Notes: a model not told the origin generated them from the sequence alone. A stretch of DNA of 64,000 nucleotides from Hominenteromicrobium sp900549945 (GCA_902472305.1 CABRNK010000001.1:186001-250000), one strand, 5' to 3'; positions 53,518-62,113 are shown, numbered from the stretch's first letter. Made by a program: numbers and translations.

Positions 53518-53952
53518 ATGAAAGCGATCGGTGCTTTAAGGGTTGCGGCGGCCCTGCTTGCGCTGTGCCTTGCCGCGCTATTGGCGGGCTGTGCCGTCCA
53601 AATTGCGCCCATTGAGCCGAACAGTGTGGAGCAGATCGAGGTGGAATCGCTGCCGCAGAGCGAGACGTGGGCGCGCGTCTATACGGACCGCGACAAGATC
53701 GGCGAGGTCGTTTCCTATTTGAACGGCCTGCGGCTGCGGCAGCTCTTTTCGGAGAATCCGGACGAATACGTGGGGCAGTCGCTCGTGCTGACGCTGACGC
53801 TTGCGGACGGCACCACGCGGGAATTCACGCATTTCGGCAACCTGTTTTTGATGGAGCGCGGCGGCGCGTGGCAGCGGATGGAATACGAGCAGGCCGCCCG
53901 GCTGGACGGGCTTTTGCGGCGCCTGCCCACAGACGCGCAGCCCGAGGCTTAA
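53518..53952 (+). CDS. Small lipoprotein in the ECF sigma operon
   Basis: The 144-residue product has a lipobox (LLAGC) near residue 25 and a compact extracellular domain (TWARVYTDRDKIGEVVSYLNG...LADGTTREFTHFGNLFLMERG) with no family I recognise. Its position 22 bases after the anti-sigma gene suggests it is a target of the sigma factor or a third part of the sensing complex. GGGAGGAAACGG precedes the ATG. Confidence 0.8.
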   Translation: MKAIGALRVAAALLALCLAALLAGCAVQIAPIEPNSVEQIEVESLPQSETWARVYTDRDKIGEVVSYLNGLRLRQLFSENPDEYVGQSLVLTLTLADGTTREFTHFGNLFLMERGGAWQRMEYEQAARLDGLLRRLPTDAQPEA

Positions 53953-53982
53953 CGGGCGCGCCGCCGAAATTCCGATAGGGTA

Positions 53983-54028
53983 TTGCAAAATCGTCCGGCC
54001 TGTGCTAAAATGTAACAAGGTTGTAACA
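53983..54028 (+). promoter_or_regulatory. Promoter with TGTAACA direct repeats
   Basis: TTGCAA (53983-53988) and TAAAAT (54006-54011) have a 17-base spacer. TGTAACA occurs at 54011-54017 and again at 54022-54028, 11 bases apart, with a TGTAATC at 54042; these could be a response-regulator site. Confidence 0.5.
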
Positions 54029-54103
54029 GGTATTGTGAATCTGTAATCTTTTTACATAGCGCGGCAGGGGCTGTACCGCCGCGGCAAGGCAGGGTGATTT
54101 TGA

Positions 54104-54640
54104 ATGGAGAGGGAAAGCGCGGTGCGGCTTGTGCGCCGCATCTGCATGGCCTTTTTGGCTGTATTTCTGGTTTTGGCGCTCTGCGCGCCCGCGATGGCGG
54201 AGGAAACGGCGCCCGCCGGAGAGGACGGCGGGCAGGCGGCCGCCGCGGCAGAGCAGGACGATTTTGCGGCCGTGCGCGCGCAGCTTGAGGCGGTGGCCCG
54301 GGAGGACGGGCGGCGCATCGCGGGGCAGATGCTTTTCGATTCGTTCCGCGCGATCTCGCCCGCGCAGGCGCCGGCCGATGAGGCACAGGCCACGGCTGAG
54401 CCGCCGGCCGCCGCGGGCGGCACGCCGTCGGTCGTCGTGCACGCAGAGCAGAAGGCCTCGTGGTCGTTTTCGGGGCTCCTGCCGTTTTTGATCGTGCTGG
54501 CGGCGACGGCCGGCATGCTGGTCGCCCTGTCTGTGCGCCGCAGCCAGCGTGCCTTTTCCCCGCAGGGCTACCGGCCCACATACGACCGGACGTTCCGGGA
54601 TGAGACGCCTGAAAGGCGCAGCGTGATGCGCACCGAATAA
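54104..54640 (+). CDS. Small exported membrane protein of unknown function
   Basis: The 178-residue product has an N-terminal signal-like helix ending in APAMAEE (cleavage near residue 32), an Ala/Glu/Pro-rich extracellular middle, and a C-terminal membrane helix (about residues 123-142) followed by a basic cytoplasmic tail (RRSQRAFSPQGYRPTYDRTF). It matches no family I know. AGGGTGATTTTG precedes the ATG, a weak ribosome site. It has its own promoter and terminator. Confidence 0.6.
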   Translation: MERESAVRLVRRICMAFLAVFLVLALCAPAMAEETAPAGEDGGQAAAAAEQDDFAAVRAQLEAVAREDGRRIAGQMLFDSFRAISPAQAPADEAQATAEPPAAAGGTPSVVVHAEQKASWSFSGLLPFLIVLAATAGMLVALSVRRSQRAFSPQGYRPTYDRTFRDETPERRSVMRTE

Positions 54641-54642
54641 AG

Positions 54643-54679
54643 AACAGCGCTGACCCAGCCGGGCCGGCGCTGTTTTTTT
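54643..54679 (+). terminator. Intrinsic terminator after the small membrane protein
   Basis: AACAGCGC and GCGCTGTT pair around a GC-rich loop, followed by seven T. Confidence 0.85.
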
Positions 54680-54740
54680 GTGCCGTGCATTTTGAAAGTG
54701 GTGTTTGGACAACTCACGGGCGGGAATACCGCGCGCCCGG

Positions 54741-55310
54741 TCAGGCGAGAAGCCCGGCGTAGCCGGCGGCGATGCCGAGCGCGGCGGAAAGGCAGATGAC
54801 GAGGATCGGGTGCGCCTTGCGGAAGGTGAAAACGGCGCTGACCGCGAAGATCGCGAGCGAGACCCAGAGCGCCGCTGTGCCGAAAGCCGCGGCGGAAAGG
54901 CCGGCAGGGAAGAGCACCGTCTCGCCGACGGAGACGACCGAGGCGCCGATCAGGCCGACCACGGCGGGCTTGAGGCCGGACATGCAGCCGCCGACGATCC
55001 GGCTGCTGCGGAATTTGTCGTAGCACTTCGCGACGATCAGGATGATGACAAACGACGGCAGCACGACGCCGAACGTGGCGCAGGAGGCGCCGAAAAAGCC
55101 GGCGGTCTCCGCGCCCACATACGTCGCGATGTTGATGGCGAACGGGCCGGGCGTGCTCTCGCTCACGGCGACGAAGTTGACGAGGGCGGCGCTGCCGAGC
55201 CAGCCGTGCGCCGCGACCTCCTCCTGAATCAGCGGCAGCATGGCGTAGCCGCCGCCGAAGGTGAACGCGCCGATTTTAAGAAAGGTCAGAAACAGCTCGA
55301 GCAGAATCAT
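54741..55310 (-). CDS. Chromate transporter half (CHR family), second of a pair
   Basis: The 189-residue protein is one CHR domain, with FLKIGAFTFGGGYAMLPLIQEE at the start and SESTPGPFAINIATYVG, the conserved family motifs, and about six membrane helices. Short CHR proteins act as pairs with opposite membrane topology to export chromate or related oxyanions. It overlaps the partner gene by four bases. The true ion is uncertain; many clostridial pairs have no proven chromate role. Confidence 0.92.
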   Translation of the reverse strand: MILLELFLTFLKIGAFTFGGGYAMLPLIQEEVAAHGWLGSAALVNFVAVSESTPGPFAINIATYVGAETAGFFGASCATFGVVLPSFVIILIVAKCYDKFRSSRIVGGCMSGLKPAVVGLIGASVVSVGETVLFPAGLSAAAFGTAALWVSLAIFAVSAVFTFRKAHPILVICLSAALGIAAGYAGLLA

Positions 55311-55882
55311 CCTTTTTTCCTCCCCGCATACAGTGTGACAATCAGGCCGACCGCGGCGCAGCCGATGATGACCGGCAGCACATCGGCGCCGAGAAAGGCG
55401 ACGAGCACGAAAGCGATGGCCATGAGCGCGTAGGAGACCGCGTTTTTGGGGCTCTGCTTATACATCGACCACAGCGCCTTGAGCACCAGCGCCAGCACGC
55501 CCGCGCGGATGCCGGAAAAGGCGTACTGCACGGCCTTGAGGCTCTCGAACTCCCGCAGGACGAAGGAGATCGCGAGAATGACGGCAAACGACGGCAGCAC
55601 GACGCCGAGCGTCGCGAGCAGCGCGCCGGAGAAGCCGCCCGTGCGGTAGCCAACGAAGGTGGCGGAGTTGACGGCGATCGGCCCCGGCGTGGATTCCGCG
55701 ATGGCGACGACCTCGAGAATGTCGTCGTTAGTGATCCACTTGCGCTTTTCGACGATTTCGCGCTGGATCAGCGGCAGCATGGCGTAGCCGCCGCCGAAGG
55801 TGAACGCGCCGATCTTAAAGAAGGTCAGAAACAGGGTGAGCGCCCGCGAGCGCTTTTCCGCAGGACTTGTGTTTTCGGGCAT
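55307..55882 (-). CDS. Chromate transporter half (CHR family), first of a pair
   Basis: The 191-residue protein has the same CHR motifs (FFKIGAFTFGGGYAMLPLIQRE, AESTPGPIAVNSATFVG) after a short charged N-terminus. It is the promoter-proximal member of the pair and is probably joined to the other half in the membrane. A LysR regulator is encoded opposite it, a common arrangement for chrA. AGGAAGTCTCC is the reverse of its ribosome site region upstream of the ATG at 55882. Confidence 0.92.
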   Translation of the reverse strand: MPENTSPAEKRSRALTLFLTFFKIGAFTFGGGYAMLPLIQREIVEKRKWITNDDILEVVAIAESTPGPIAVNSATFVGYRTGGFSGALLATLGVVLPSFAVILAISFVLREFESLKAVQYAFSGIRAGVLALVLKALWSMYKQSPKNAVSYALMAIAFVLVAFLGADVLPVIIGCAAVGLIVTLYAGRKKG

Positions 55883-55931
55883 GGGGGAGACTTCCTTTCC
55901 TTATTTTCACTTTTCTTTGTTTTCACTTTCC

Positions 55932-55960
55932 AGTATAGCGGGCTTCTTGACATAAATCAA
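55932..55960 (-). promoter_or_regulatory. Sigma-A promoter of the chromate transporter pair
   Basis: On the minus strand TTGATT (55960-55955) and TATACT (55937-55932) have a 17-base spacer. Confidence 0.75.
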
Positions 55961-55975
55961 TGCACATGTTACTAT
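55947..55975 (+). promoter_or_regulatory. Promoter of the LysR gene, overlapping the opposite promoter
   Basis: A perfect TTGACA (55947-55952) and TACTAT (55970-55975) have a 17-base spacer. The -35 region overlaps that of the divergent transporter promoter, so the two compete for polymerase. Confidence 0.65.
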
Positions 55976-55981
55976 CTAAAG

Positions 55982-55999
55982 CATAAGTAATTGCTTATG
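55982..55999. promoter_or_regulatory. Candidate LysR operator
   Basis: CATAAG-TAATTG-CTTATG is a perfect 18-base palindrome of the T-N11-A type bound by LysR proteins, just after the LysR promoter. Confidence 0.6.
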
Positions 56000-56075
56000 A
56001 ATTTGATCTCTGCGCGGCGGAACGGGCGCGGATCGAAGAGCGAAAAAGCGAGTGGGAGAAAGGCGGTCGGCGGCC

Positions 56076-56963
56076 ATGACGCTGCGGCATTTGCAGATTT
56101 TCAAGACGGTGTGCGACAGAATGAGCGTCACGGGCGCGGCGGAGGCGCTCAATATGACGCAGCCCGCGGTGAGCATCGCGGTTCGGGAGCTGGAGGGGTT
56201 CTACGGCGTGCGGCTGTTCGACCGCATCGGCCGGAAAATCTATCTGACGGAGCCGGGCCGGCGGCTGTGCGCGGACGCGGAGGCTATCCTGAGCCGGTTC
56301 GAGGCCTCGAAGGAGGCGATCCGCGGCGGGGCGGGACCCTCCGCCTGCCGCATCGGCGCGAACGCCACGGTGGCGGAGTGCTTCCTCGCGCCCTTGCTCT
56401 CCGCACTGCGGGCGGCCGTGCCGTCGCTCACGGTTTCGGTTTTCATCGGCAACTCGCGGGAGATTGAGCAGCGCCTTTCGGAAAACGCGATCGACTTCGC
56501 GCTGCTCGACATGGTGGGCGACGCCCCGGGCTGCACGGTGCAGCCGCTGTTCAGCGAGGCGATGGAGGCCGTGTGCGCATGGGATTTCGACTGCCCCGAT
56601 GCGCTCTCTGTGCCGGAGCTCGCCGAAAGGCCGCTGCTGCTGCGCGAAAAGGGCAGCGGCGGGCGAAGCTGTGTAGACGCGGTGCTCGAGGCGCACGGCT
56701 GCGCGCCGCGCCTGCAGGCGGAGGGCGCGACGAATCTCGGCCTGCTGCGCCTCGCCGAAAGCGGCCTCGGCATTGCGGTTCTGCCGGCGGCGCTCGCGGC
56801 GCGCGCCGTGGAGCGCGGGCGGCTGCGCCGTGTGCAGGTGACGGGCGGCGTGTTTTCCCGCCGGTACTTTCTGGCGTTTCTGACGCGGAAGTACCGCGCG
56901 CCGGCGCTCGAGCAGGCGCTCGCGGCGGTTCGCGCGTTTTTTTCGGGCGCGGAAAACGGGTAA
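56076..56963 (+). CDS. LysR family transcriptional regulator
   Basis: The 295-residue protein has the N-terminal helix-turn-helix (FKTVCDRMSVTGAAEALNMTQPAVSIAVRELE, key part AAEALNMTQPAVS) and a C-terminal co-inducer domain of the type with a two-lobed pocket (about residues 90-290). It likely controls the divergent transporter pair. ATG 56076 has AAAGG 11 bases before it; a GTG at 56052 is an alternative start with poorer signals. Confidence 0.93.
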   Translation: MTLRHLQIFKTVCDRMSVTGAAEALNMTQPAVSIAVRELEGFYGVRLFDRIGRKIYLTEPGRRLCADAEAILSRFEASKEAIRGGAGPSACRIGANATVAECFLAPLLSALRAAVPSLTVSVFIGNSREIEQRLSENAIDFALLDMVGDAPGCTVQPLFSEAMEAVCAWDFDCPDALSVPELAERPLLLREKGSGGRSCVDAVLEAHGCAPRLQAEGATNLGLLRLAESGLGIAVLPAALAARAVERGRLRRVQVTGGVFSRRYFLAFLTRKYRAPALEQALAAVRAFFSGAENG

Positions 56964-57049
56964 AACGACGAAAAACGCGCCCGGAAACGGTGCGCCGGAG
57001 GGCGCAGTGTAAAGAATTCAAAAAACATTTACATTTTACGGAAAAGTGG

Positions 57050-57078
57050 TTGACAAACCTCGACTTTTTCCGTAAACT
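57050..57078 (+). promoter_or_regulatory. Sigma-A promoter of the potABCD operon
   Basis: TTGACA (57050-57055) and TAAACT (57073-57078) have a 17-base spacer, leaving an untranslated leader of about 235 bases. The region 56964-57049 shows nothing else. Confidence 0.8.
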
Positions 57079-57084
57079 TAGCTC

Positions 57085-57323
57085 ATTGCGTTTGCATCTA
57101 AAACCAAATAAAATCGGCTGTTCCGCTGTGGGACGCAAATTTTTTTTGCCCTGAAACGGAATGCCTCTGCCGCGGCCTTATTGCGGGGCGATGCCCTGCG
57201 GTCTGCGTAAAATCCTTTGCGGAAGCAGTGTGCATAAACACAGCCGGGGTGTGTGATTCACTAAGACCACGCAACTTTCGGGGGGCTTTTGCGCCCTACC
57301 AAACCGCAAAGGGGATGCTTTCC
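57085..57323 (+). promoter_or_regulatory. Long structured leader of potABCD
   Basis: The leader holds several possible hairpins, such as CGTAAA-ATCC-TTTGCG (about 57206-57221) and TGTG-CATAAA-CACA (about 57229-57242), and a possible long-range GGTCT/AGACC pair. I could not match it to a known riboswitch class. It ends with the ribosome site AAAGGGG. Confidence 0.35.
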
Positions 57324-58463
57324 ATGTTAAAACCTATCATCACTTTGAAAGACATTGCAGTATCGTTTGACGGCGAGCAGGTGCTCAAGAATTTCAACCT
57401 CACCATCGGTGACGGCGAATTCGTGACGCTCCTCGGCCCCTCCGGCTGCGGCAAAACCACGGTTTTGCGCACGATCGGCGGCTTCGTCACACCCGATAGC
57501 GGCGATGTCTTTTTTGGTGGGGAGAAGATCAACGATGTTCCGCCGCACAAGCGCGCCGTGAACACGATCTTCCAGAAGTACGCGCTCTTTCCGCATCTGA
57601 ACGTCTATGAGAATATCGCGTTCGGTATGCGTCTGAAGGGCAAAAAAGAGGATGAAATCCAGAAAACCGTGACCGAAATGCTGCATATGGTCAATTTGAA
57701 CGGCATGGCGCGCCGCGGCGTGGGGCAGCTTTCCGGCGGCCAGCAGCAGCGCGTGGCGATCGCCCGGGCGCTTGCGAACGAGCCGAAGGTGCTGCTTTTG
57801 GACGAGCCGCTTTCCGCGCTGGACCTCAAGCTGCGCAAGGACATGCAGAGCGAGCTGAAAAAGATCCAGCAGGCCATCGGCATCACGTTCATCTTCGTCA
57901 CGCACGATCAGGAGGAGGCGCTCTCCATGAGCGACACGGTCGTCGTCATGGATAAGGGCGAGATCCAGCAGATCGGCTCTCCGATCGACATTTACAACGA
58001 ACCGAAAAATGCTTTCGTAGCGGATTTTATCGGCGAAAGCAATATTCTGGACGGCACGATGATCGACGACTATCTCGTCGAGGTCGCCGGGCAGCGCTTC
58101 AAGTCGCTGGACAGCGGCTTCGGCAGAATGGCGCCGGTCGATGTGGTCATCCGTCCGGAGGATATCGATATCGTGCCCACCGGCTCCGCCGCCGCGCACA
58201 TCAACGGCGAGGTGACGAGCGTCACGTTCAAGGGCGTCCACTACGAGATTATCGTCGACGTCGACGGCTTCAAGTGGATGATCCAGACGACGGATTCGGC
58301 CGCGGTCGGCGATCGGATCGGCCTCGCGCTGACGCCGGACGACATCCATGTCATGGCGAAATCCGTCTACTCGGGCACGATGGGTGACTACAGCTCCTTC
58401 AGCGACGAGATGGGGGAGGATATGCAGGCGCCGGAGGAAGGGGGTGCGGACGATGCGGACTAA
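57324..58463 (+). CDS. potA: Spermidine/putrescine ABC transporter ATPase PotA
   Basis: The 379-residue ATPase has Walker A (GPSGCGKTT), Q-loop (TIFQKYALFPHL), signature LSGGQQQRVAIA, Walker B (LLLDEPLSALDL), H-loop (FVTHDQEEAL) and a C-terminal TOBE regulatory domain (about residues 260-350), the full-length PotA/MalK layout. It energises polyamine import. ATG 57324 is ten bases from AAAGGGG; an ATG at 57315 lies too close to that site. The acidic tail (EEGGADDAD) overlaps the start of potB by 11 bases. Confidence 0.95.
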   Translation: MLKPIITLKDIAVSFDGEQVLKNFNLTIGDGEFVTLLGPSGCGKTTVLRTIGGFVTPDSGDVFFGGEKINDVPPHKRAVNTIFQKYALFPHLNVYENIAFGMRLKGKKEDEIQKTVTEMLHMVNLNGMARRGVGQLSGGQQQRVAIARALANEPKVLLLDEPLSALDLKLRKDMQSELKKIQQAIGITFIFVTHDQEEALSMSDTVVVMDKGEIQQIGSPIDIYNEPKNAFVADFIGESNILDGTMIDDYLVEVAGQRFKSLDSGFGRMAPVDVVIRPEDIDIVPTGSAAAHINGEVTSVTFKGVHYEIIVDVDGFKWMIQTTDSAAVGDRIGLALTPDDIHVMAKSVYSGTMGDYSSFSDEMGEDMQAPEEGGADDAD

Positions 58464-59274
58464 GCTGATCTCCGCCCCCTACACGATCTGGATGACGCTC
58501 TTCATCGTGGTGCCGATGGGGCTTGTGGCGTTCTTCGCGTTTACCGATAAAAGCGGCGCGTTCACGCTCGACAATATTTTGCGCGTCGGCCAGTATTCGA
58601 ACGTGTTTCTGCGCTCGATCTGGCTCGGCGCAATCGCGACGGCCGTCTCCCTTCTGCTCGGCTACCCGCTGGCGTACAGCATCTCCCGCATGAAGGCGAG
58701 CCGCCAGAGCATGATGATCATGCTCGTCATGCTGCCGATGTGGATGAATTTCCTGCTGCGCACGTATGCGTGGATGTCCCTTTTAGAGGATAACGGCCTC
58801 ATCAACAACATGCTCGCGGCTGTCGGCCTGCCGCGCCTGCACATGATCAACACCGCCGGCGCCGTGGTGCTCGGCATGGTATACAATTATATTCCGTACA
58901 TGATTCTGCCGATCTACTCGGTGCTGACGAAGATCGACAGCAGCGTGATCGAGGCGGCGCAGGACCTCGGCGCGAACGACCGCAAGGTGTTCCTCAAGGT
59001 CGTGTTTCCGATGAGCATGCCCGGCGTCATTTCTGGCATCACGATGGTGTTCGTCCCGGCGGTTTCCACGTTCATCATCTCGAAGATGCTCGGCGGCGGC
59101 GGAAACCTTTTGATCGGCGACCTCATCGACATGCAGTTTCTGGGCTCGGCGTACAACCCGAACCTCGGCTCGGCCATTTCGCTCGTGCTTATGGTGATCA
59201 TTCTGATCTGCATGGGCATCATGAACCAGTTCGACGACGGCGACGCCAGCGTGGGGGGAGGGATGATCCTGTGA
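58453..59274 (+). CDS. potB: Spermidine/putrescine ABC permease PotB
   Basis: The 273-residue protein has six membrane helices and the EAA-like coupling loop VIEAAQDLGANDRKVFLKVVFP (key EAAQDLGA), which docks on PotA. The family start APYTIWMTLFIVVPM fits PotB. The ATG at 58453 lies inside the end of potA with an AAGGGGG site. It ends GMIL and overlaps potC by four bases. Confidence 0.94.
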   Translation: MRTKLISAPYTIWMTLFIVVPMGLVAFFAFTDKSGAFTLDNILRVGQYSNVFLRSIWLGAIATAVSLLLGYPLAYSISRMKASRQSMMIMLVMLPMWMNFLLRTYAWMSLLEDNGLINNMLAAVGLPRLHMINTAGAVVLGMVYNYIPYMILPIYSVLTKIDSSVIEAAQDLGANDRKVFLKVVFPMSMPGVISGITMVFVPAVSTFIISKMLGGGGNLLIGDLIDMQFLGSAYNPNLGSAISLVLMVIILICMGIMNQFDDGDASVGGGMIL

Positions 59275-60089
59275 AAATCGTATCGAAGATTTACACGGCG
59301 CTCATCTTTATCTTCCTCTATGCGCCGATTCTCGTTTTGATTGTGTTCTCCTTCAATGATACGGAGACCTCGAGCCGCACGGTGTTCAGCGGCTTTACGC
59401 TCCGCTGGTACGAGCGCCTGTTTCAGGACCGCTACATCCTCGAGGCGCTGCTCAACACGCTGATTATCGCGGTCGTCTCCGCGCTCTGCGCGACGGTGCT
59501 CGGCACGATGGCGGCGGTCGGCATCAACCGCATGAAAAAGCTGCCGCGCAAGATCATGATGAACGTCACGAATTTCCCGATGGTGAACCCCGAGATCGTG
59601 ACCGGCGTTTCGATGATGCTGCTGTTCGTCGCGGCGGTCAGCCTGTTCGGCGGGCGCAGTCTCGGCATGGCCTCGCTGATCATCGCGCACATCACGTTCT
59701 GCCTGCCGTACGTGATCCTTTCGATTCTGCCGAAGCTCCGGCAGATGAACCCGAATCTGTATGAGGCCGCGCAGGACCTCGGCTGCCCGCCGGTGCGGGC
59801 GTTTTTCAAGGTCGTGCTGCCGGAGATCATGCCCGGCATCGTCACCGGCATGATTATGGCGTTCACGCTTTCGATCGACGATTTCGTTATCAGCTACTTC
59901 ACGAGCGGCACAACGCAGACGCTGCCGATCTACATCTATTCGATGACGAGAAAGCGCATTTCGCCGGAGATCAACGCGCTTTCGACGGTGCTTTTCGTGT
60001 GCATCCTTGTGCTGCTCGTCATCATCAACGTGCGGCAGGCGCGCGACGAGCGGAAGGCCCAGCGGGCGGAACAGGAGCGTGCGGTATGA
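59271..60089 (+). CDS. potC: Spermidine/putrescine ABC permease PotC
   Basis: The 272-residue second permease has six helices and the loop LYEAAQDLGCPPVRAFFKVVLPEI (key EAAQDLGC). Its SFNDTETSSRTVFSGFTLRWY segment is typical of PotC. The GTG start overlaps the potB stop as GTGA, and its own stop overlaps the potD start as ATGA, which should give translational coupling through the operon. Confidence 0.94.
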   Translation: MKIVSKIYTALIFIFLYAPILVLIVFSFNDTETSSRTVFSGFTLRWYERLFQDRYILEALLNTLIIAVVSALCATVLGTMAAVGINRMKKLPRKIMMNVTNFPMVNPEIVTGVSMMLLFVAAVSLFGGRSLGMASLIIAHITFCLPYVILSILPKLRQMNPNLYEAAQDLGCPPVRAFFKVVLPEIMPGIVTGMIMAFTLSIDDFVISYFTSGTTQTLPIYIYSMTRKRISPEINALSTVLFVCILVLLVIINVRQARDERKAQRAEQERAV

Positions 60090-61297
60090 AAAAAACGGCT
60101 TCCCTTTTCCTTGCGCTTTTCCTGCTGCTTTCCGCGGCGGCGCTTCCCGCTTCGGCCGAGGAGGCCGGCTGGGATTTCTCCGAAGAATATCCGGATGCCG
60201 CGCCGACCGGCGTGACGATCAATGTCTACAACTGGGGCGAATACATTGCGAACGGCACCGAGGGCTCGCTCGACGTGAACGCCGAGTTCACGCGGCGCAC
60301 CGGCATCGAGGTCAACTACACGACGTTCGACAGCAATGAATCGCTCTATTCGAAGCTCGCGGGCGGCGGCGCGAACTACGACGTCATCATCCCCTCCGAC
60401 TACATGGTCTCGAAGATGATCGCGGAAAACATGCTCGCCGAGCTCGATTTTTCAAATATCCCGAACTTTGAATACGTGGACGAGCAGTTCCGCAATCCGG
60501 ACTACGACCCGGGCAGCGTGCATTCCGTGCCGTACACGTGGGGCACGGTCGGCCTCTTCTACAACACCGACTACATCACGGAGCCGGTCACGAGCTGGTC
60601 GATCCTCTGGGACGAGCAGTACAGCGGCAAGATTTTGATGTTCGACAACCCGCGCGACGCGTTCGCCATCGCGCAGGCGCGCCTCGGTTTCTCGCTCAAT
60701 ACGACAGATGAAAGCGAGTGGGAGCAGGCAGCCATGCTGCTCAAGGAGCAGAAGCCGCTTGTGCAGGCGTATGTCATGGATCAGATCTTCGACAAGATGG
60801 AAAGCGGCGAGGCGTGGCTCGCGCCGTACTATTCGGGCGACGCCGGCGTGCTCGTCGAGAACAACGACAACATCGAATTTGTCGTACCCGAGGAGGGCAC
60901 GAACTATTTTGTCGATGCCATGTGCATCCCGATCAATGCCGAGCACAAGGCGGAGGCGGAGCAGTACATCAACTTCATGTGCGACCCGGAGATCGCCGGC
61001 GCGAATATGGACTATGTCGGCTACGCGACGCCGGAATCCGCCGCGAAGGCGTATCTCTCGCCCGAGGCGGTCGAGAACCCGATCTATTACCCGGACGACA
61101 CGGTGCTCGCGAACACCGAGGTGTTTGTGAACCTGCCCGCGGAGACGAGCGCGCTGCTCGACACGCTCTGGGCGGAGGTCAAGATGGGCGGCCCGGGCGA
61201 TTCGCTGGTGCTCGTCGCGATCATCCTCGTGTTCCTTGCCGCGTATATCGCGATCATCGTCTGGAAGCGGCTCAAGCGCCGCCGCGAGATGGGCTGA
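60086..61297 (+). CDS. potD: Polyamine-binding protein PotD with C-terminal membrane anchor
   Basis: The 403-residue binding protein has a signal peptide (MKKTASLFLALFLLLSAAALPASAEE) without a lipobox Cys, then the periplasmic-binding fold with INVYNWGEYI, YDVIIPSDYMVSKM and SVPYTWGTVGLFYNTD, the polyamine-binding group motifs. Unlike typical lipoprotein PotD of Gram-positives, it ends in a membrane helix (LVLVAIILVFLAAYIAIIVW) and a basic KRLKRRREMG, so it is held by a C-terminal anchor. It delivers spermidine or putrescine to PotBC. A terminator follows. Confidence 0.95.
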   Translation: MKKTASLFLALFLLLSAAALPASAEEAGWDFSEEYPDAAPTGVTINVYNWGEYIANGTEGSLDVNAEFTRRTGIEVNYTTFDSNESLYSKLAGGGANYDVIIPSDYMVSKMIAENMLAELDFSNIPNFEYVDEQFRNPDYDPGSVHSVPYTWGTVGLFYNTDYITEPVTSWSILWDEQYSGKILMFDNPRDAFAIAQARLGFSLNTTDESEWEQAAMLLKEQKPLVQAYVMDQIFDKMESGEAWLAPYYSGDAGVLVENNDNIEFVVPEEGTNYFVDAMCIPINAEHKAEAEQYINFMCDPEIAGANMDYVGYATPESAAKAYLSPEAVENPIYYPDDTVLANTEVFVNLPAETSALLDTLWAEVKMGGPGDSLVLVAIILVFLAAYIAIIVWKRLKRRREMG

Positions 61298-61344
61298 TTT
61301 CCCCGCGGCGCGGCGGTACAGCGCCCAAAACCGAAAGATATAAG

Positions 61345-61393
61345 AAAAGCGCCTCCGGCCGCGGCTCGTTTTCCGCGGCGAGGGCGCTTTTTT
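61345..61393 (+). terminator. Intrinsic terminator of potABCD
   Basis: AAAAGCGCC and GGCGCTTTTT pair around a GC-rich inner hairpin, followed by T residues. Confidence 0.85.
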
Positions 61394-61396
61394 CAC

Positions 61397-61425
61397 TTGC
61401 AATTCCGCGCGGCCTACAGTATAAT
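61397..61425 (+). promoter_or_regulatory. Sigma-A promoter of the DUF4867 gene
   Basis: TTGCAA (61397-61402) and a perfect TATAAT (61420-61425) have a 17-base spacer. Confidence 0.8.
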
Positions 61426-61489
61426 GAGAGCGGAGTTGTACCGAAGTTGTTCGGAAATTCACAAAATTTTATCGGAAAGGTTGATTTAC

Positions 61490-62104
61490 ATGCAGATTCA
61501 GAAGGTTACGGATGCCGCGTTCTCCAAATACGGCAAGGTCATCGAGGGGCTCGACTGCGCCGACATCATCGAGGCGATGGGTGCGACGCCGTGTCCCGCA
61601 GGCGTGACGTATGTGCCCGGCGACGCTTCGCTGGAGGCCTGCGCGAGCGCGGAGGACATCGCCTATTCGCTGTACGGCGGCATGCCGATCCAGATCGGCT
61701 ACTGCAACGGCAACAACCACAAGCTGAACGGCCTCGAGTACCACCGCGACAGCGAGATCAACATCGCCGTGACCGACCTGATCCTCCTGATCGGCGCCGA
61801 GCAGGACATCGTGGGCGGCAAGTACGACACCGCGAAGGTCGAGGCGTTCCTCGTACCGCAGGGCACGGTCATCGAGGTCTATGCGACGACGCTCCACTAC
61901 GCGCCGTGCAATGCGAACGAGGGCGGCTTCAAGTGCGTCGTCGTGCTGCCGAAGGGCACGAACACGGCGATCGAAAAGCGCGCCGCCAAAACCCCGGAGG
62001 ACGAGATGCTCTTTGCACGCAACAAGTGGCTGCTCGTGCATCCGGAGGCCGCCGCCCCGGGCCAGTACGTGGGCCTTGTCGGCGAGAACATCACGCTCGC
62101 ATAA
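61490..62104 (+). CDS. DUF4867 family protein
   Basis: The 204-residue product fits the DUF4867 family, a cupin-like fold related to ureidoglycolate lyase. It has MPIQIGYCNGNNHKLNGLEYHRDSE (key HKLNGLEYH and E), the likely metal site, and LVPQGTVIEVYATTLHYAPC. Such proteins are found near sugar-catabolism genes in Firmicutes; no activity is established. GGAAAGG precedes the ATG at 61490. The gene stands alone, facing the AraC gene, which converges on it. Confidence 0.85.
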   Translation: MQIQKVTDAAFSKYGKVIEGLDCADIIEAMGATPCPAGVTYVPGDASLEACASAEDIAYSLYGGMPIQIGYCNGNNHKLNGLEYHRDSEINIAVTDLILLIGAEQDIVGGKYDTAKVEAFLVPQGTVIEVYATTLHYAPCNANEGGFKCVVVLPKGTNTAIEKRAAKTPEDEMLFARNKWLLVHPEAAAPGQYVGLVGENITLA

Positions 62105-62113
62105 AATCACGCA

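Noticed and set aside
57120..57160. GGGACGCAAA in the potA leader, as in c-di-GMP-I riboswitches
   Set aside because: The required AGCC and paired P1 arms are missing after it; an eight-T run follows instead.
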